From Thermoproteota archaeon (GTDB lineage: Archaea > Thermoproteota > Thermoprotei_A > Sulfolobales > Acidilobaceae), in assembly GCA_013152575.1 (NCBI GenBank), contig JAADGB010000078.1, positions 1 to 31,765 on the forward strand: a stretch of DNA of 31,765 bases, in the 5' to 3' direction. The notes beneath the pieces are model-generated. The model was not told the origin of the DNA. It worked only from the letters and a program-made list of their open reading frames with translations, and searched no databases. The translations under genes and the position numbers were made by a program. Position 1 is the stretch's first letter. Each line of letters begins with the position of its first letter. This document shows positions 22,479 through 30,947 of this stretch, in pieces.

Positions 22479-23436
22479 TAGCGCGATTATAGCTACCCAT
22501 TCTAATGCTGACCCCGACGCGATCGGTTCCCTCATAGTCGTTGGGAGGATCCTAAGGGAATATGGGGTAAAGGCGTGTCACTACGTCCCGGAGGGTCCCT
22601 CCAGGATTTCCAGGGAGATTCTGGACAGCCTGGGCATAGGGCTTGAGATTTGCCACGACGTAGAGGGAGATACTCCGGTAATCGTGGTTGACTCCTCGAA
22701 TCCATCACAGCTCGGAGAGCTGGGCGGGAAGCTAACTGGTAGAACGGTTATCCTAATAGATCACCACGAACCAGGGAGACTGATAGACCTAGCCAGAGTA
22801 GTAATTGTTGATAGACAGGCAGCCTCTACTTCAGAGATAGTAGGTGTTATCGCTGGAGAACTAAATGTATCCCTGGATCCAGCAGAGGCCTCCGCTGGAC
22901 TAACCGGGATAGTATACGATACTAGGAGATTCAGAATACTCGGCGACTATACATTCGAGGCAGCAGCATACTACGTCTCACATGGAGGCCAGATAGTAGA
23001 GGTGCAGGTGGAGGAGGTAGAGTTCCCCGAGCGTTATGCACGTGTCAAGGCAGCTTCGAGGGCACGCGTCTCCAGGGTATGCCAGGATATTGTATTAGTT
23101 GTAACTCACGTGGGTAGCTATGAGTCTAGCGCGGCCAGGGCGCTTCTCGAGATGGGCGCTGATATTGCGATAGTAGTAGGTGGGAGCGGCTCAGCGAAGA
23201 GGATCTCTGTCCGCGTGTCTCGGAGGGCTGCGGATAGCGGTGTTTATGCCGATGTGCTGGCCAGGTATATTGCTGAGAAGCTTGGAGGCGAGGGCGGCGG
23301 TCATAGACAAGTGGCAATGGTGCATCTACCCCCGGGGGCCGGAGAGCCCTCTAATATAGCCGATTTACTGGCTAAGAGTATACAGGGTAAGGCGGCTCGC
23401 CTCTGTACCCAGGGGAGGTATAGGGTTAATGGGTAG
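22384..23436 (+). CDS. DHH-family phosphoesterase (nanoRNase/RecJ-like), unusual start
   Basis: A manganese-dependent phosphodiesterase likely to act on short RNA or cyclic dinucleotide products. The metal motifs are intact: HSNADPDAIGS (residues 39-49) and DHH (126-128), followed by a C-terminal DHHA1-like region with GGSGSAKRISVRVSRR and GGGHRQVAM. The position downstream of the exosome genes fits a role in finishing RNA decay. The only in-frame ATG/GTG/TTG before the first motif is ATG 22384, which overlaps DUF3194 by 95 bases and gives a basic, Arg-rich head of about 20 residues. The family-like part starts only near residue 22, so the true start may be a non-standard codon close to 22450-22480. 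Confidence 0.85.
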   Translation: MKLQSQWRRGHSSRRLRRLWAKSLVDSIRSIDSAIIATHSNADPDAIGSLIVVGRILREYGVKACHYVPEGPSRISREILDSLGIGLEICHDVEGDTPVIVVDSSNPSQLGELGGKLTGRTVILIDHHEPGRLIDLARVVIVDRQAASTSEIVGVIAGELNVSLDPAEASAGLTGIVYDTRRFRILGDYTFEAAAYYVSHGGQIVEVQVEEVEFPERYARVKAASRARVSRVCQDIVLVVTHVGSYESSAARALLEMGADIAIVVGGSGSAKRISVRVSRRAADSGVYADVLARYIAEKLGGEGGGHRQVAMVHLPPGAGEPSNIADLLAKSIQGKAARLCTQGRYRVNG

Positions 23437-24151
23437 AGATGACTGGAAGAGTAAAGTGATAATATACGCTGACGTGAGAGAGGAGAGGAGCGGCATACCA
23501 GACATACTCCGATCCTCCAACTTGATGGTCGTGTTGAAGCAGTTAAGCCTGGGAGACTACGTTGTTTCGGATCAAATAGTTGTAGAGCGTAAATCTGCGT
23601 CGGACTTCGCTCGCTCCCTCTTTGATGGGAGGCTCTTCGACCAGGCTCGTAGGCTTACAGAGCACTACCCTATAGTGATTTACGTGGTGGAGGGGAATCC
23701 CTTACGCCTTTACAGGTATAGGAATAAGGTGAAGCAGTTAACGGCCGCGATATCATCGCTGATAATCGACTTCAACTCTAGAGTGATTTACAGTGAGGGA
23801 CCCTGGCACACGGCTATGATAATAGAATCCCTTGCGAAGAGGGTTACACAGACCAGGAGGTCCGTTGTACTACACAAGAAGCCCAAGCTTTCCTCCACGC
23901 GGGAGTGGCAGTTATACATAGTGGAGTCGTTTCCAGGAATAGGTCCAAAAACGGCTGAAAGGATACTGGAGACATTCGGTAGCATTGAGAGGTTCGTAAA
24001 CGCGAGCATCGTAGAGTTATCAAAGATCCCAGGGATTGGCGAGAAGAAGGCGGAGACCATAAAGAGGATACTCAAGTCGCCATACAAGCCTGGTGGTAGG
24101 AAGAGGGGAGGGACCCTAGAGGATTTCGTGGGTGGAGTGGGGGAGGATTAG
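23429..24151 (+). CDS. xpf: XPF/ERCC4-family structure-specific endonuclease (short crenarchaeal form)
   Basis: Cuts 3' flaps and branched DNA in repair and replication, working as a homodimer with PCNA in crenarchaea. The 240-residue protein lacks the helicase part found in euryarchaeal Hef. The nuclease motif is GDYVVSDQIVVERKSASD, with D43, E53, R54, K55 and D59; the C-terminal tandem helix-hairpin-helix is seen in PGIGPKTAERIL and PGIGEKKAETI. The tail GTLEDFV is a weak PCNA-binding-like motif. ATG 23429 overlaps the DHH gene by eight bases. Confidence 0.93.
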   Translation: MGRDDWKSKVIIYADVREERSGIPDILRSSNLMVVLKQLSLGDYVVSDQIVVERKSASDFARSLFDGRLFDQARRLTEHYPIVIYVVEGNPLRLYRYRNKVKQLTAAISSLIIDFNSRVIYSEGPWHTAMIIESLAKRVTQTRRSVVLHKKPKLSSTREWQLYIVESFPGIGPKTAERILETFGSIERFVNASIVELSKIPGIGEKKAETIKRILKSPYKPGGRKRGGTLEDFVGGVGED

Positions 24152-24165
24152 ACTAGTCTTCTGAT

Positions 24166-24173
24166 TTTATAAA
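24166..24173 (+). promoter_or_regulatory. TATA box of the EF-2 gene
   Basis: TTTATAAA begins 15 bases after the xpf stop. It predicts a start near 24198 and a short leader carrying the GGGGTG ribosome binding site (24210-24215). Confidence 0.65.
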
Positions 24174-24225
24174 CCCTAACTTCTGCACCTTCACCAACGG
24201 AGTAGTTTGATAGGGGTGTGTATCA

Positions 24226-26439
24226 ATGGGAGCAAGAGTAAAGATGGTCTCCGAGATCGAGAAGATCATGACCAATATCGAGCAGATAAGGAACATTGGT
24301 ATCATTGCACACGTCGACCACGGTAAAACAACGCTTAGCGACTCTCTACTCGCCGCGGCAGGTATCATAAGCGATAGAATCGCTGGCGAGGCCCTTGTAC
24401 TAGACTTCCTTAACGTCGAGAAGCAGAGGGGTATAACTGTAAAGTCGGCTAACATAAGCCTCTACCACGAGTACAACGGTAAGCCCTACGTCATCAACTT
24501 GATCGACACTCCAGGCCACGTCGACTTCTCTGGTAAGGTTACGAGAAGCCTTAGAGTCCTCGACGGAGCTATAGTAGTCGTCGACGCCGTCGAGGGTGTG
24601 ATGACACAGACTGAGACGGTTATACGCCAGGCCCTAGAGGAGAGAGTAAGGCCACTACTCTTCATAAACAAGGTAGACCGTCTCATCAAGGAGCTCAAGC
24701 TACCCCCAGAGAAGATCATGGAGAGGTTCATCGAAATAATCAGGGAGGTCAACAACCTAATCGACCTCTACGGCGAGGGCGAGTTCAAGAAGAAGTGGAA
24801 GCTCAATCCACAGGAGGGTACAGTAGCATTCGGTAGCGCAAAAGACAAGTGGGGAATAAGCATACCAATGGTTGCTAAGAAGGGTATAACATTCAAAGAG
24901 ATCATAAAGGCATACGAGTCTGGCGACAAGAAGGAGATAGCAAACCTCGCAAAGCTAATGCCAGTACACGAAGCCGTCCTAGACATGGTTGTTAGATTCA
25001 TACCAAACCCGAGAGAGGCCCAGAGGTATAGGATCCCGAAGATATGGAAGGGAGACCTAGACACAGAGATAGGTAAGGCTATGCTCAACGCCGATCCCAA
25101 CGGCCCACTAGTATTCTTCGTGAACGACGTCAGAGTAGAGAAGACCGGCCTGGTAGCCACAGGTAGAGTATTCTCAGGGACCCTAGAGCCTGGCAGAGAG
25201 GTCTACATGCTAACCGCGACCAAGAAGGCCAGAATACTCCAGGTAAGCCTTTACATGGGACCCTTCAGGGAGATCACAAAGAAGATCCCGGCAGGAAACA
25301 TAGGCGCAGTCATGGGCTTAGAGGATGTAAGAGCAGGCGAGACAGTAGTCGATCCCGGCGTGTTAGAGCAGGCCGCCCCCTTCGAGCAGCTAAGGTATGT
25401 GAGCGAGCCTGTAGTCACAATAGCAGTAGAGCCTACCAAGGTACAGGACCTGCCTAAGCTCATCGAGGCTCTAAGGAAGCTAACAATCGAGGACCCCAAC
25501 CTGGTAGTAAAGATAAACGAGGAGACAGGAGAGTACCTCATCTCAGGTATGGGACCCCTACACCTGGAGATCGCCCTGACGTTCCTCAAGGAGAGATACA
25601 ACCTTGAGGTCAAGGCCAGCCCGCCAATCGTGGTATACAGAGAGACTGTAAGGAAGGAGTCCTCAGTCTTCGAGGGTAAGAGCCCCAACAAGCACAACAA
25701 GTTCTACATAAGCGTAGCCCCGCTGAACGAGGAGACGCTAGAACTGATACAGAAGGGAGTGATCTCCGAGAACATGGATCCACGTGAGAGGGCGAGGATC
25801 CTCAGAGACCAGGCCGGATGGGACTATGACGAGGCAAGGAAGATATGGGCTATCGACGAGGGCCTCAACATATTCGTCGACAAGACAACCGGTGTACAGC
25901 ACCTAAGAGAGGTAATGGACACCATACTAGCAGCCTTCAGGATTGCCGTCAAGGAGGGACCCCTAGCAGCAGAGCCAGTGCGTGGAATCAAGGTAGTGCT
26001 ACACGACGCCGTAATCCACGAGGACCCAGTACACAGGGGACCCGGACAGATCTACCCAGCAGTAAGAAACGCGATATGGGCAGGCATACTAGAGGGAAGC
26101 CCCACGCTACTCGAGCCCCTCCAGAAGCTAGACATAAGAACGCCGATGGAGTATGTGAGCGCGATCGCCGGAGTAGTAGCGAGGAAGAGGGGCAGAATAC
26201 TAGAAGTACAGAGCATGGGCCTAGCGGCAAGAGTCATAGCAGAAGTACCAGTCGCGGAGAGCTTCGACCTAGCAGCCGAGCTGAGAAGCGCTACTGCAGG
26301 CAGAGCCTTCTGGGGCGTGGAGTTCAGCAGGTGGGCGCCTGTACCCGACAGCCTGCTAAACGACCTAATCAAGAAGATAAGGGAAAGGAAGGGATTGCCT
26401 CCAAGCCCGCCGAGGATAAACGACCTAATCGGGTTCTAA
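24226..26439 (+). CDS. fusA: Translation elongation factor aEF-2
   Basis: The GTPase that translocates tRNA and mRNA on the ribosome. The 737-residue protein has G1 AHVDHGKT (28-35), RGIT in switch I, DTPGHVDF (G3), NKVD (G4), and domain IV with the diphthamide target H603 in PVHRGPGQIYPAVR. The C-terminus FWGVEFSRWAPVP and ERKGLPPSPP is archaeal. ATG 24226 has a well-spaced GGGGTG; ATG 24244 is less likely. It has its own promoter. Codon use shifts to C/G-ending preferred codons (GAG, AAG, CTC), as in highly expressed genes. Confidence 0.98.
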   Translation: MGARVKMVSEIEKIMTNIEQIRNIGIIAHVDHGKTTLSDSLLAAAGIISDRIAGEALVLDFLNVEKQRGITVKSANISLYHEYNGKPYVINLIDTPGHVDFSGKVTRSLRVLDGAIVVVDAVEGVMTQTETVIRQALEERVRPLLFINKVDRLIKELKLPPEKIMERFIEIIREVNNLIDLYGEGEFKKKWKLNPQEGTVAFGSAKDKWGISIPMVAKKGITFKEIIKAYESGDKKEIANLAKLMPVHEAVLDMVVRFIPNPREAQRYRIPKIWKGDLDTEIGKAMLNADPNGPLVFFVNDVRVEKTGLVATGRVFSGTLEPGREVYMLTATKKARILQVSLYMGPFREITKKIPAGNIGAVMGLEDVRAGETVVDPGVLEQAAPFEQLRYVSEPVVTIAVEPTKVQDLPKLIEALRKLTIEDPNLVVKINEETGEYLISGMGPLHLEIALTFLKERYNLEVKASPPIVVYRETVRKESSVFEGKSPNKHNKFYISVAPLNEETLELIQKGVISENMDPRERARILRDQAGWDYDEARKIWAIDEGLNIFVDKTTGVQHLREVMDTILAAFRIAVKEGPLAAEPVRGIKVVLHDAVIHEDPVHRGPGQIYPAVRNAIWAGILEGSPTLLEPLQKLDIRTPMEYVSAIAGVVARKRGRILEVQSMGLAARVIAEVPVAESFDLAAELRSATAGRAFWGVEFSRWAPVPDSLLNDLIKKIRERKGLPPSPPRINDLIGF

Positions 26440-26483
26440 CCCTCCTCCTAATCCAACCATAATCCCACAGCTTTTCTGGGCGT

Positions 26484-26493
26484 TTTATAAATA
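26484..26493 (+). promoter_or_regulatory. Distal TATA-like element upstream of nuoA
   Basis: TTTATAAATA would start transcription near 26516, some 80 bases before nuoA. It may be a second promoter, or only AT-rich sequence after fusA. The better-placed element is at 26533. Confidence 0.35.
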
Positions 26494-26532
26494 CCCTGTA
26501 TTGATCTCATTATCTAGACACTAAAACTACCA

Positions 26533-26540
26533 TATATAAT
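26533..26540 (+). promoter_or_regulatory. Proximal TATA box of the nuo operon
   Basis: TATATAAT predicts a start near 26563 and a leader of about 33 bases, which contains the alternative hairpins described separately. Confidence 0.55.
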
Positions 26541-26566
26541 TATGCAGACCCTTCTCGTTATTCTAC

Positions 26567-26590
26567 GGGGGCCTTAACCCCACCGGTGGG
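26567..26590 (+). promoter_or_regulatory. Alternative hairpins enclosing the nuoA ribosome binding site
   Basis: GGGGG (26567-26571) can pair with CCCC (26578-26581). Those same C residues belong to the 12-base palindrome CCCACCGGTGGG (26579-26590), whose right half GGTGGG is the ribosome binding site five bases before ATG 26596. The two pairings exclude each other: one exposes the site and the other hides it. Confidence 0.4.
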
Positions 26591-26595
26591 TAACT

Positions 26596-27009
26596 ATGTT
26601 AGAGTATCTGTCGGATACGCTGATTAAAGCGGCTACGAGCCTAGTAATACTACCAGTCATACTAGTCGTCCTCCTAGCAGTCGTCGTGTTATTCATAGAC
26701 AGGATCACCAGGGCTAGGCCAGATATCGTAGCGCAGGAGAAGTACAGGTATGAGAGGTATGAGGCTGGAAACCCTCCACCAAAGTCGGAGGCTAGGGGCA
26801 AGGTCTCAATGCAGTACCTAGGCTATCTCATAGTCTTCCTCGCAGTCGAGCCCGCAGTAGTCATCTTCGCCATACTACTAGCAGCACCGGAAATCGTCCT
26901 AGGCAAGCTCCTATGGCTATATGCGGCATTGGTGGCAGTCTATGCTCCCCTCCTAGTATACGCCCTCCGGGAGTCCAGGAGAGTTGAATCCTGGATGTTA
27001 GAGGGGTGA
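26596..27009 (+). CDS. nuoA: Complex I subunit NuoA
   Basis: Membrane subunit near the quinone tunnel of the respiratory NADH dehydrogenase-like complex. The 137-residue protein has three membrane helices (about 17-35, 73-95 and 102-122) and the family loop KYRYERYEAGNPPP, the archaeal version of the conserved ECG loop; the usual Cys is Ala here (YEAGNPP). The end MQYLGYLIVFLAVEPAVVIF keeps the conserved Glu of the second helix. It is first in the operon. Confidence 0.9.
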   Translation: MLEYLSDTLIKAATSLVILPVILVVLLAVVVLFIDRITRARPDIVAQEKYRYERYEAGNPPPKSEARGKVSMQYLGYLIVFLAVEPAVVIFAILLAAPEIVLGKLLWLYAALVAVYAPLLVYALRESRRVESWMLEG

Positions 27010-27015
27010 TTCCAC

Positions 27016-27606
27016 ATGCCCGAGGAGAATGGTAAGGTTTACGTGGGAAACGTTAATGTCGCGGCGAAGCAGGCTAGAAAACTCCTTCTCGGCAAGCTCC
27101 GCCTCGGTAAACTAGTGGACTGGGGAACGGCGTTTTCGCTATGGCCAGTCCACTTAACCACTAGCTGTTGTGGATGCGAGTTCGCCGCAGCCTGGAGCCC
27201 TAGATTCGATAACGAGCAGCATGGAGCGCTCCCGTGGATCGGTTCACGCCAGACTAACATGATCTTAATCGAGGGTACAGTGTCGAAGAAGATGGCCTGT
27301 GCAGTCAGAGTTGTATGGGAGCAGATGCCGCAGCCCAAGTTCGCCATAGCTATGGGTGCATGTGCTATTGATGGAGGCATCTTCTATAACAGCTACAATA
27401 TCGTGAGGCCGTGGGAGATCATACCAGTAGACATCTACATACCTGGATGTCCTCCGAGGCCGGAGGCTGTCGCTAGGGCGATCATCGAGTTGCAGAGGAA
27501 GATCCGCAGAGAGGGGATTGCCAGCAAGTTCGTAGAGGAGGGTTGGAGGCCCGACAAGGACTACGTCAAGCCGAAGGAAGATCTATGTGCTTGGTGGAGG
27601 GGGTAG
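27016..27606 (+). CDS. nuoB: Complex I subunit NuoB
   Basis: Carries the terminal [4Fe-4S] cluster N2 that reduces quinone. The ligands are the tandem C51-C52 (TTSCCGCEF), the cysteine of MGACAIDGG and that of PGCPPRPEA. The 196-residue length is typical. ATG 27016 lies six bases after the nuoA stop, with a GAGGGGTGATT binding site overlapping the nuoA end. Confidence 0.97.
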   Translation: MPEENGKVYVGNVNVAAKQARKLLLGKLRLGKLVDWGTAFSLWPVHLTTSCCGCEFAAAWSPRFDNEQHGALPWIGSRQTNMILIEGTVSKKMACAVRVVWEQMPQPKFAIAMGACAIDGGIFYNSYNIVRPWEIIPVDIYIPGCPPRPEAVARAIIELQRKIRREGIASKFVEEGWRPDKDYVKPKEDLCAWWRG

Positions 27607-27609
27607 CCC

Positions 27610-28086
27610 GTGAGTAGTAGTGAGGTAATTGAGAAGATAAAGGAAGCTTTAGGTGATATCATAGAGTCTATCGAGGAAGGTAAGGGAGTCGTACACGTGT
27701 TTGTCCCAGTCGATAAGATCGTCGAGGCTGCTAGGAAGCTCAAGGAGCTAGGATTCGATCACATAAAGGATGTTACCGCGATAGATTACCCGAAGGAGAA
27801 TGTTATCAAGATAATCTATCATGCGTCAAGCTATGGTAATGTTGAGCTGTCAAAGTACATTGTTGGCTTGGGCTATAGTATTCCTAGAGATACTGAGAGG
27901 GTCCCATCACTCTATAGTGTATGGACCACCGCCGATTTCCAGGAGCGAGAGGTATACGAGGCGTTTGGAATAGTCTTCGAGGGTCACCCAGATCTAAGAC
28001 CGCTGCTTCTCTCGCCGCCAGTGGCTGAGCTCAAGCCGCTTAGAAAGGACTTCGTCGTAAAAGAAGAAACAATATTCAGAAAATAA
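27610..28086 (+). CDS. nuoC: Complex I subunit NuoC
   Basis: Peripheral-arm subunit next to NuoD, also known as the 30 kDa subunit. The 158-residue protein ends with the conserved EREVYEAFGIVFEGHPDLRP segment. It is separate from nuoD here, not fused as in some bacteria. The start is GTG 27610, three bases after the nuoB stop. Confidence 0.95.
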   Translation: MSSSEVIEKIKEALGDIIESIEEGKGVVHVFVPVDKIVEAARKLKELGFDHIKDVTAIDYPKENVIKIIYHASSYGNVELSKYIVGLGYSIPRDTERVPSLYSVWTTADFQEREVYEAFGIVFEGHPDLRPLLLSPPVAELKPLRKDFVVKEETIFRK

Positions 28087-28099
28087 GGGGGTGGTTGGC

Positions 28100-29347
28100 G
28101 TGTCTGGTTTCGTTTCAACTAGGGGTCAGGTAGGCTTCAATGATCTAAAGATCCCGGGTGCATGGTCTAGAAAGATAGGTAAGGATCTCTACGAGGTCTT
28201 CATAGGCCCACAGCATCCTGGTTCGGGTCACATGAGGATTATCATCAGGATTGATGGTGACGTGATTGTTGAAGCAGACCCTGACATGGGATACGTTCAT
28301 AGAACTATGGAGAAGCTCGGAGAGGGTAGAGAGTGGATTAAGGGTATTCCTCTCTATGAGAGGATGGCTATTCACGATGCTTGCAATGTAACATTACCAT
28401 ATGTTAGGGCTGTGGAGCAGTTGCTTGGGATCGAAGCGCCGCTGAGGGCGAAGTACCTCCGTGTACTTCTATGCGAGATAAACAGGATTGCGGCCTACCT
28501 GTATGGATTCGGTATATTCGGCGTATTCGTTGGGCACTCGACAATGTACATGTGGCCATTCGGAGATAGAGAGGTTTGGATTGAGCTGGCGGACTGGTTG
28601 ACGGGAGCTAGGCTGACTCACTCGTACCCTGTCTTCGGGGGCGTAAGGAGGGATGTCCCAGCAGACTTCACCAACCAGCTGAGGAAGGCTATCAGGTATA
28701 TGAGGAAGAGGCTAGAGGAGTATAGGAAGATCTATGTGGATAACCCCGTGATAAGGGCTAGGCTTGAGGATGTCGGTGTAATCCCCAAGAACCTTGCAAT
28801 AGAGCTGGGTATAACTGGTCCTAACTTAAGGGCAAGCGGTGTTCTATATGATGTAAGGTATAATGATCCATATGAGGTCTACGATGAGCTCGACTTCGAG
28901 ATACCGGTATTCCAGGAAGGTGATGCCCTAGCCAGGGTATGGCAGAGGGTCGAGGAGATCAAGCAGAGCCTTAGAATCTTGGAGCAAGTGGCTGATTGGC
29001 TCGATAAGCATCCCAGAGAGCCGATCCTCCACGACAGGTTCTGGAAAACGGCTCCTCCACTCCACAAGAAGATCTTCGAGACAGAGGGGAGGGCGAAGCT
29101 AGTTCCATTATATGCCCTGCTGAAGGTCCCGAAGGGTAAAGCCTATGCTAAGGCAGAGACTGCAAGGGGAGAAATCACATATTATGTCGAGAGTGATGGT
29201 GGCCAGAAGCCGTATAGGGTGAGGATAGTCTCTGCGTCCGCCAGGAACGCTATCGTCTTCAAGTACATTCTACCGGGCCATCGCGTGATGGACCTTCCAA
29301 CGATCTATGGAAGCATAGACTACTTCCCGCCCGAGGCGGATAGGTAG
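28100..29347 (+). CDS. nuoD: Complex I subunit NuoD
   Basis: The 49 kDa-type subunit that forms the quinone site with NuoB; it descends from the large subunit of NiFe hydrogenase. It has GPQHPGSGHMR near the N-terminus, YVHRTMEKL and the end GSIDYFPPEADR. Neither of the nickel-binding CxxC pairs is present, so this is the quinone-type subunit rather than a hydrogenase. GTG 28100 is preferred because GGGGGTGG (28087-28094) precedes it; GTG 28091 lies inside that site and would add three residues. Confidence 0.95.
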   Translation: MSGFVSTRGQVGFNDLKIPGAWSRKIGKDLYEVFIGPQHPGSGHMRIIIRIDGDVIVEADPDMGYVHRTMEKLGEGREWIKGIPLYERMAIHDACNVTLPYVRAVEQLLGIEAPLRAKYLRVLLCEINRIAAYLYGFGIFGVFVGHSTMYMWPFGDREVWIELADWLTGARLTHSYPVFGGVRRDVPADFTNQLRKAIRYMRKRLEEYRKIYVDNPVIRARLEDVGVIPKNLAIELGITGPNLRASGVLYDVRYNDPYEVYDELDFEIPVFQEGDALARVWQRVEEIKQSLRILEQVADWLDKHPREPILHDRFWKTAPPLHKKIFETEGRAKLVPLYALLKVPKGKAYAKAETARGEITYYVESDGGQKPYRVRIVSASARNAIVFKYILPGHRVMDLPTIYGSIDYFPPEADR

Positions 29348-29359
29348 GGGGTGTTTGTA

Positions 29360-30388
29360 ATGGATGTGATTGACGTAATTGTGAAGATAATAACCTGGCC
29401 TCCCCTCTGGCAGTTAGTAGTCCTAGGCCTCGTAGCACCATTGGGTGTAGTCGTCGGTATACTATGGTTTGAGAGGAAGACTGCGGCAAGAGTTCAGAGG
29501 AGATTCGGTCCATTACACGTCTCACCAAGGATTGGCGGAGCAATACAATTGATAGCTGACCTCATGAGGTATGCATTCCAAGAGATAATCATACCCAAGA
29601 CCGTTGATAAGGGGGTGTTCCTCATCGCCCCCCTAACAGCTCTAGTACTCAGTATCGTACCTGTTGTAGCCGTACCCTTCACCAGCGTTTCACACTATTG
29701 GCCAATACCAATGGAGTATAGCGTGTTGATCTCACTGGCTCTATCAACGATTTCAGCAATATTCATAGTACTAGCTGGCTGGGCCAGTAACAACAAGTTC
29801 TCCATAATCGGAGGTATGAGAGAAGCCTACATGATAACGGCTTACGAGCTCATGATAATATTAGCAATCCTATCGGTATCCGCAATGACGACGTCATACA
29901 ACTTCGTGGACGTTGTGCTCGCCCAGACAGGAGGCAAGTGGTTCATAATCCTAAACCCGCTAGCCTTCCTAGCCGCATTCATCAGCGTGTTAATGGCTAC
30001 AAGCGGATTCCCGTTCGAGATACCCGAGAGCGAGAACGAGGTGGTCGCAGGCCCCTTCACAGAATACTCAGGTCTACTCTATGGTGTCAACATGGGAGCG
30101 GCATACATTAAGAGATTCGTCTACTCGATATTCATAACACTAGCGTTCCTGGGAGGATGGCTCCCCTACCAGCCTGGAGACGGCTTCATAAGCGGGTACC
30201 TGATTCCATCACTAGTAATCATCGTTAAGGCGACAATACTTATGGCAGTATTCAGCTTCCTGAGAGCAGTCTACGGCAGGTACAGGCTGGATCAGGCACT
30301 AGACTTCGCATGGAAGCTGCTTTTCCCACTGGCGCTGATGGGATTCGGCCTCGGACTATTGGAGGCGTATATTGGGTTAATTGGTTAG
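29360..30388 (+). CDS. nuoH: Complex I subunit NuoH
   Basis: The eight-helix membrane subunit that links the quinone site to the proton-pumping arm. It shows ERKTAARVQRRFGP, the long loop PFEIPESENEVVAGPFTEYSG (in two parts) with the conserved Glu residues, and RYRLDQALDFAWK near the end. ATG 29360 is preferred to GTG 29351 because GGGGGTG sits seven bases before it. Length is 342 residues. Confidence 0.96.
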   Translation: MDVIDVIVKIITWPPLWQLVVLGLVAPLGVVVGILWFERKTAARVQRRFGPLHVSPRIGGAIQLIADLMRYAFQEIIIPKTVDKGVFLIAPLTALVLSIVPVVAVPFTSVSHYWPIPMEYSVLISLALSTISAIFIVLAGWASNNKFSIIGGMREAYMITAYELMIILAILSVSAMTTSYNFVDVVLAQTGGKWFIILNPLAFLAAFISVLMATSGFPFEIPESENEVVAGPFTEYSGLLYGVNMGAAYIKRFVYSIFITLAFLGGWLPYQPGDGFISGYLIPSLVIIVKATILMAVFSFLRAVYGRYRLDQALDFAWKLLFPLALMGFGLGLLEAYIGLIG

Positions 30389-30396
30389 GAGGTGAT
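30388..30396 (+). promoter_or_regulatory. Full-length Shine-Dalgarno site of nuoI
   Basis: GGAGGTGAT is complementary over nine bases to the conserved 3' end of 16S rRNA and overlaps the nuoH stop by one base. It is the strongest ribosome binding site that I noticed here, and it supports initiation at ATG 30399 or GTG 30402. Confidence 0.7.
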
Positions 30397-30398
30397 GG

Positions 30399-30947
30399 AT
30401 GGTGCCGCCTAAACCCGTTCCAAAAACCAAGCCTAGGAGGGGTATATTCCACGCGTTCAAGGGTAACCTAGAAGCATTGATGATAGGAGTAAAATACTTC
30501 ATTGACCCGAAGAGGTTCACATTGATCTACCCGAAGGAGTACAATAAGCTTAGAGAGGGCTACAGGGGATTCATCGTATTAATCAAGCAGAAGTGTATAA
30601 ACTGTGCAAGCTGTGCCAGGATTTGCCCAGCAGCAGCGATGAAGATGATCCGAATACCAGAGGTAGACGAGAAGACGGGTAAGCAGAAGGTGAAGAACTG
30701 GCCTGTAATCGACTACAGGAGATGTATATTCTGTGGCTACTGTGTTGATGTATGTCCTACGGAAGCCCTCTATCACGTCCCCTATCATGACGTAGTGTAT
30801 CAAAACATGGCCGAGATGTACCTCGACCTAGAGTCGTTCCAGAAGCCGCCAGAATACAAGGCTGCCGAGGAGGGCATACCCGTACGCTACATTGTCGATG
30901 AGGAACGCGGCCTCGTAAAGGTCCCGTATAAGGAGGGTGAGAAGTGA
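30399..30947 (+). CDS. nuoI: Complex I subunit NuoI
   Basis: The 8Fe ferredoxin-like subunit carrying two [4Fe-4S] clusters that pass electrons to NuoB. Both motifs are complete: CINCASCARICP and CIFCGYCVDVCP. The 182-residue length is normal. With no NuoEFG in view, NuoI is the likely entry point for electrons, possibly from a ferredoxin or another partner. Its stop overlaps the nuoJ start. Confidence 0.96.
   Translation: MVPPKPVPKTKPRRGIFHAFKGNLEALMIGVKYFIDPKRFTLIYPKEYNKLREGYRGFIVLIKQKCINCASCARICPAAAMKMIRIPEVDEKTGKQKVKNWPVIDYRRCIFCGYCVDVCPTEALYHVPYHDVVYQNMAEMYLDLESFQKPPEYKAAEEGIPVRYIVDEERGLVKVPYKEGEK

Noticed and set aside
25845..26462. 205-residue open frame inside the EF-2 gene on the same strand
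   Set aside because: It is rich in Arg, Ser and Gly, with no family pattern, and is a shadow of strongly biased EF-2 codons.
28100..29347. NuoD as a group 4 hydrogenase large subunit
   Set aside because: Both nickel-binding CxxC motifs are missing and the C-terminus is of the quinone type.
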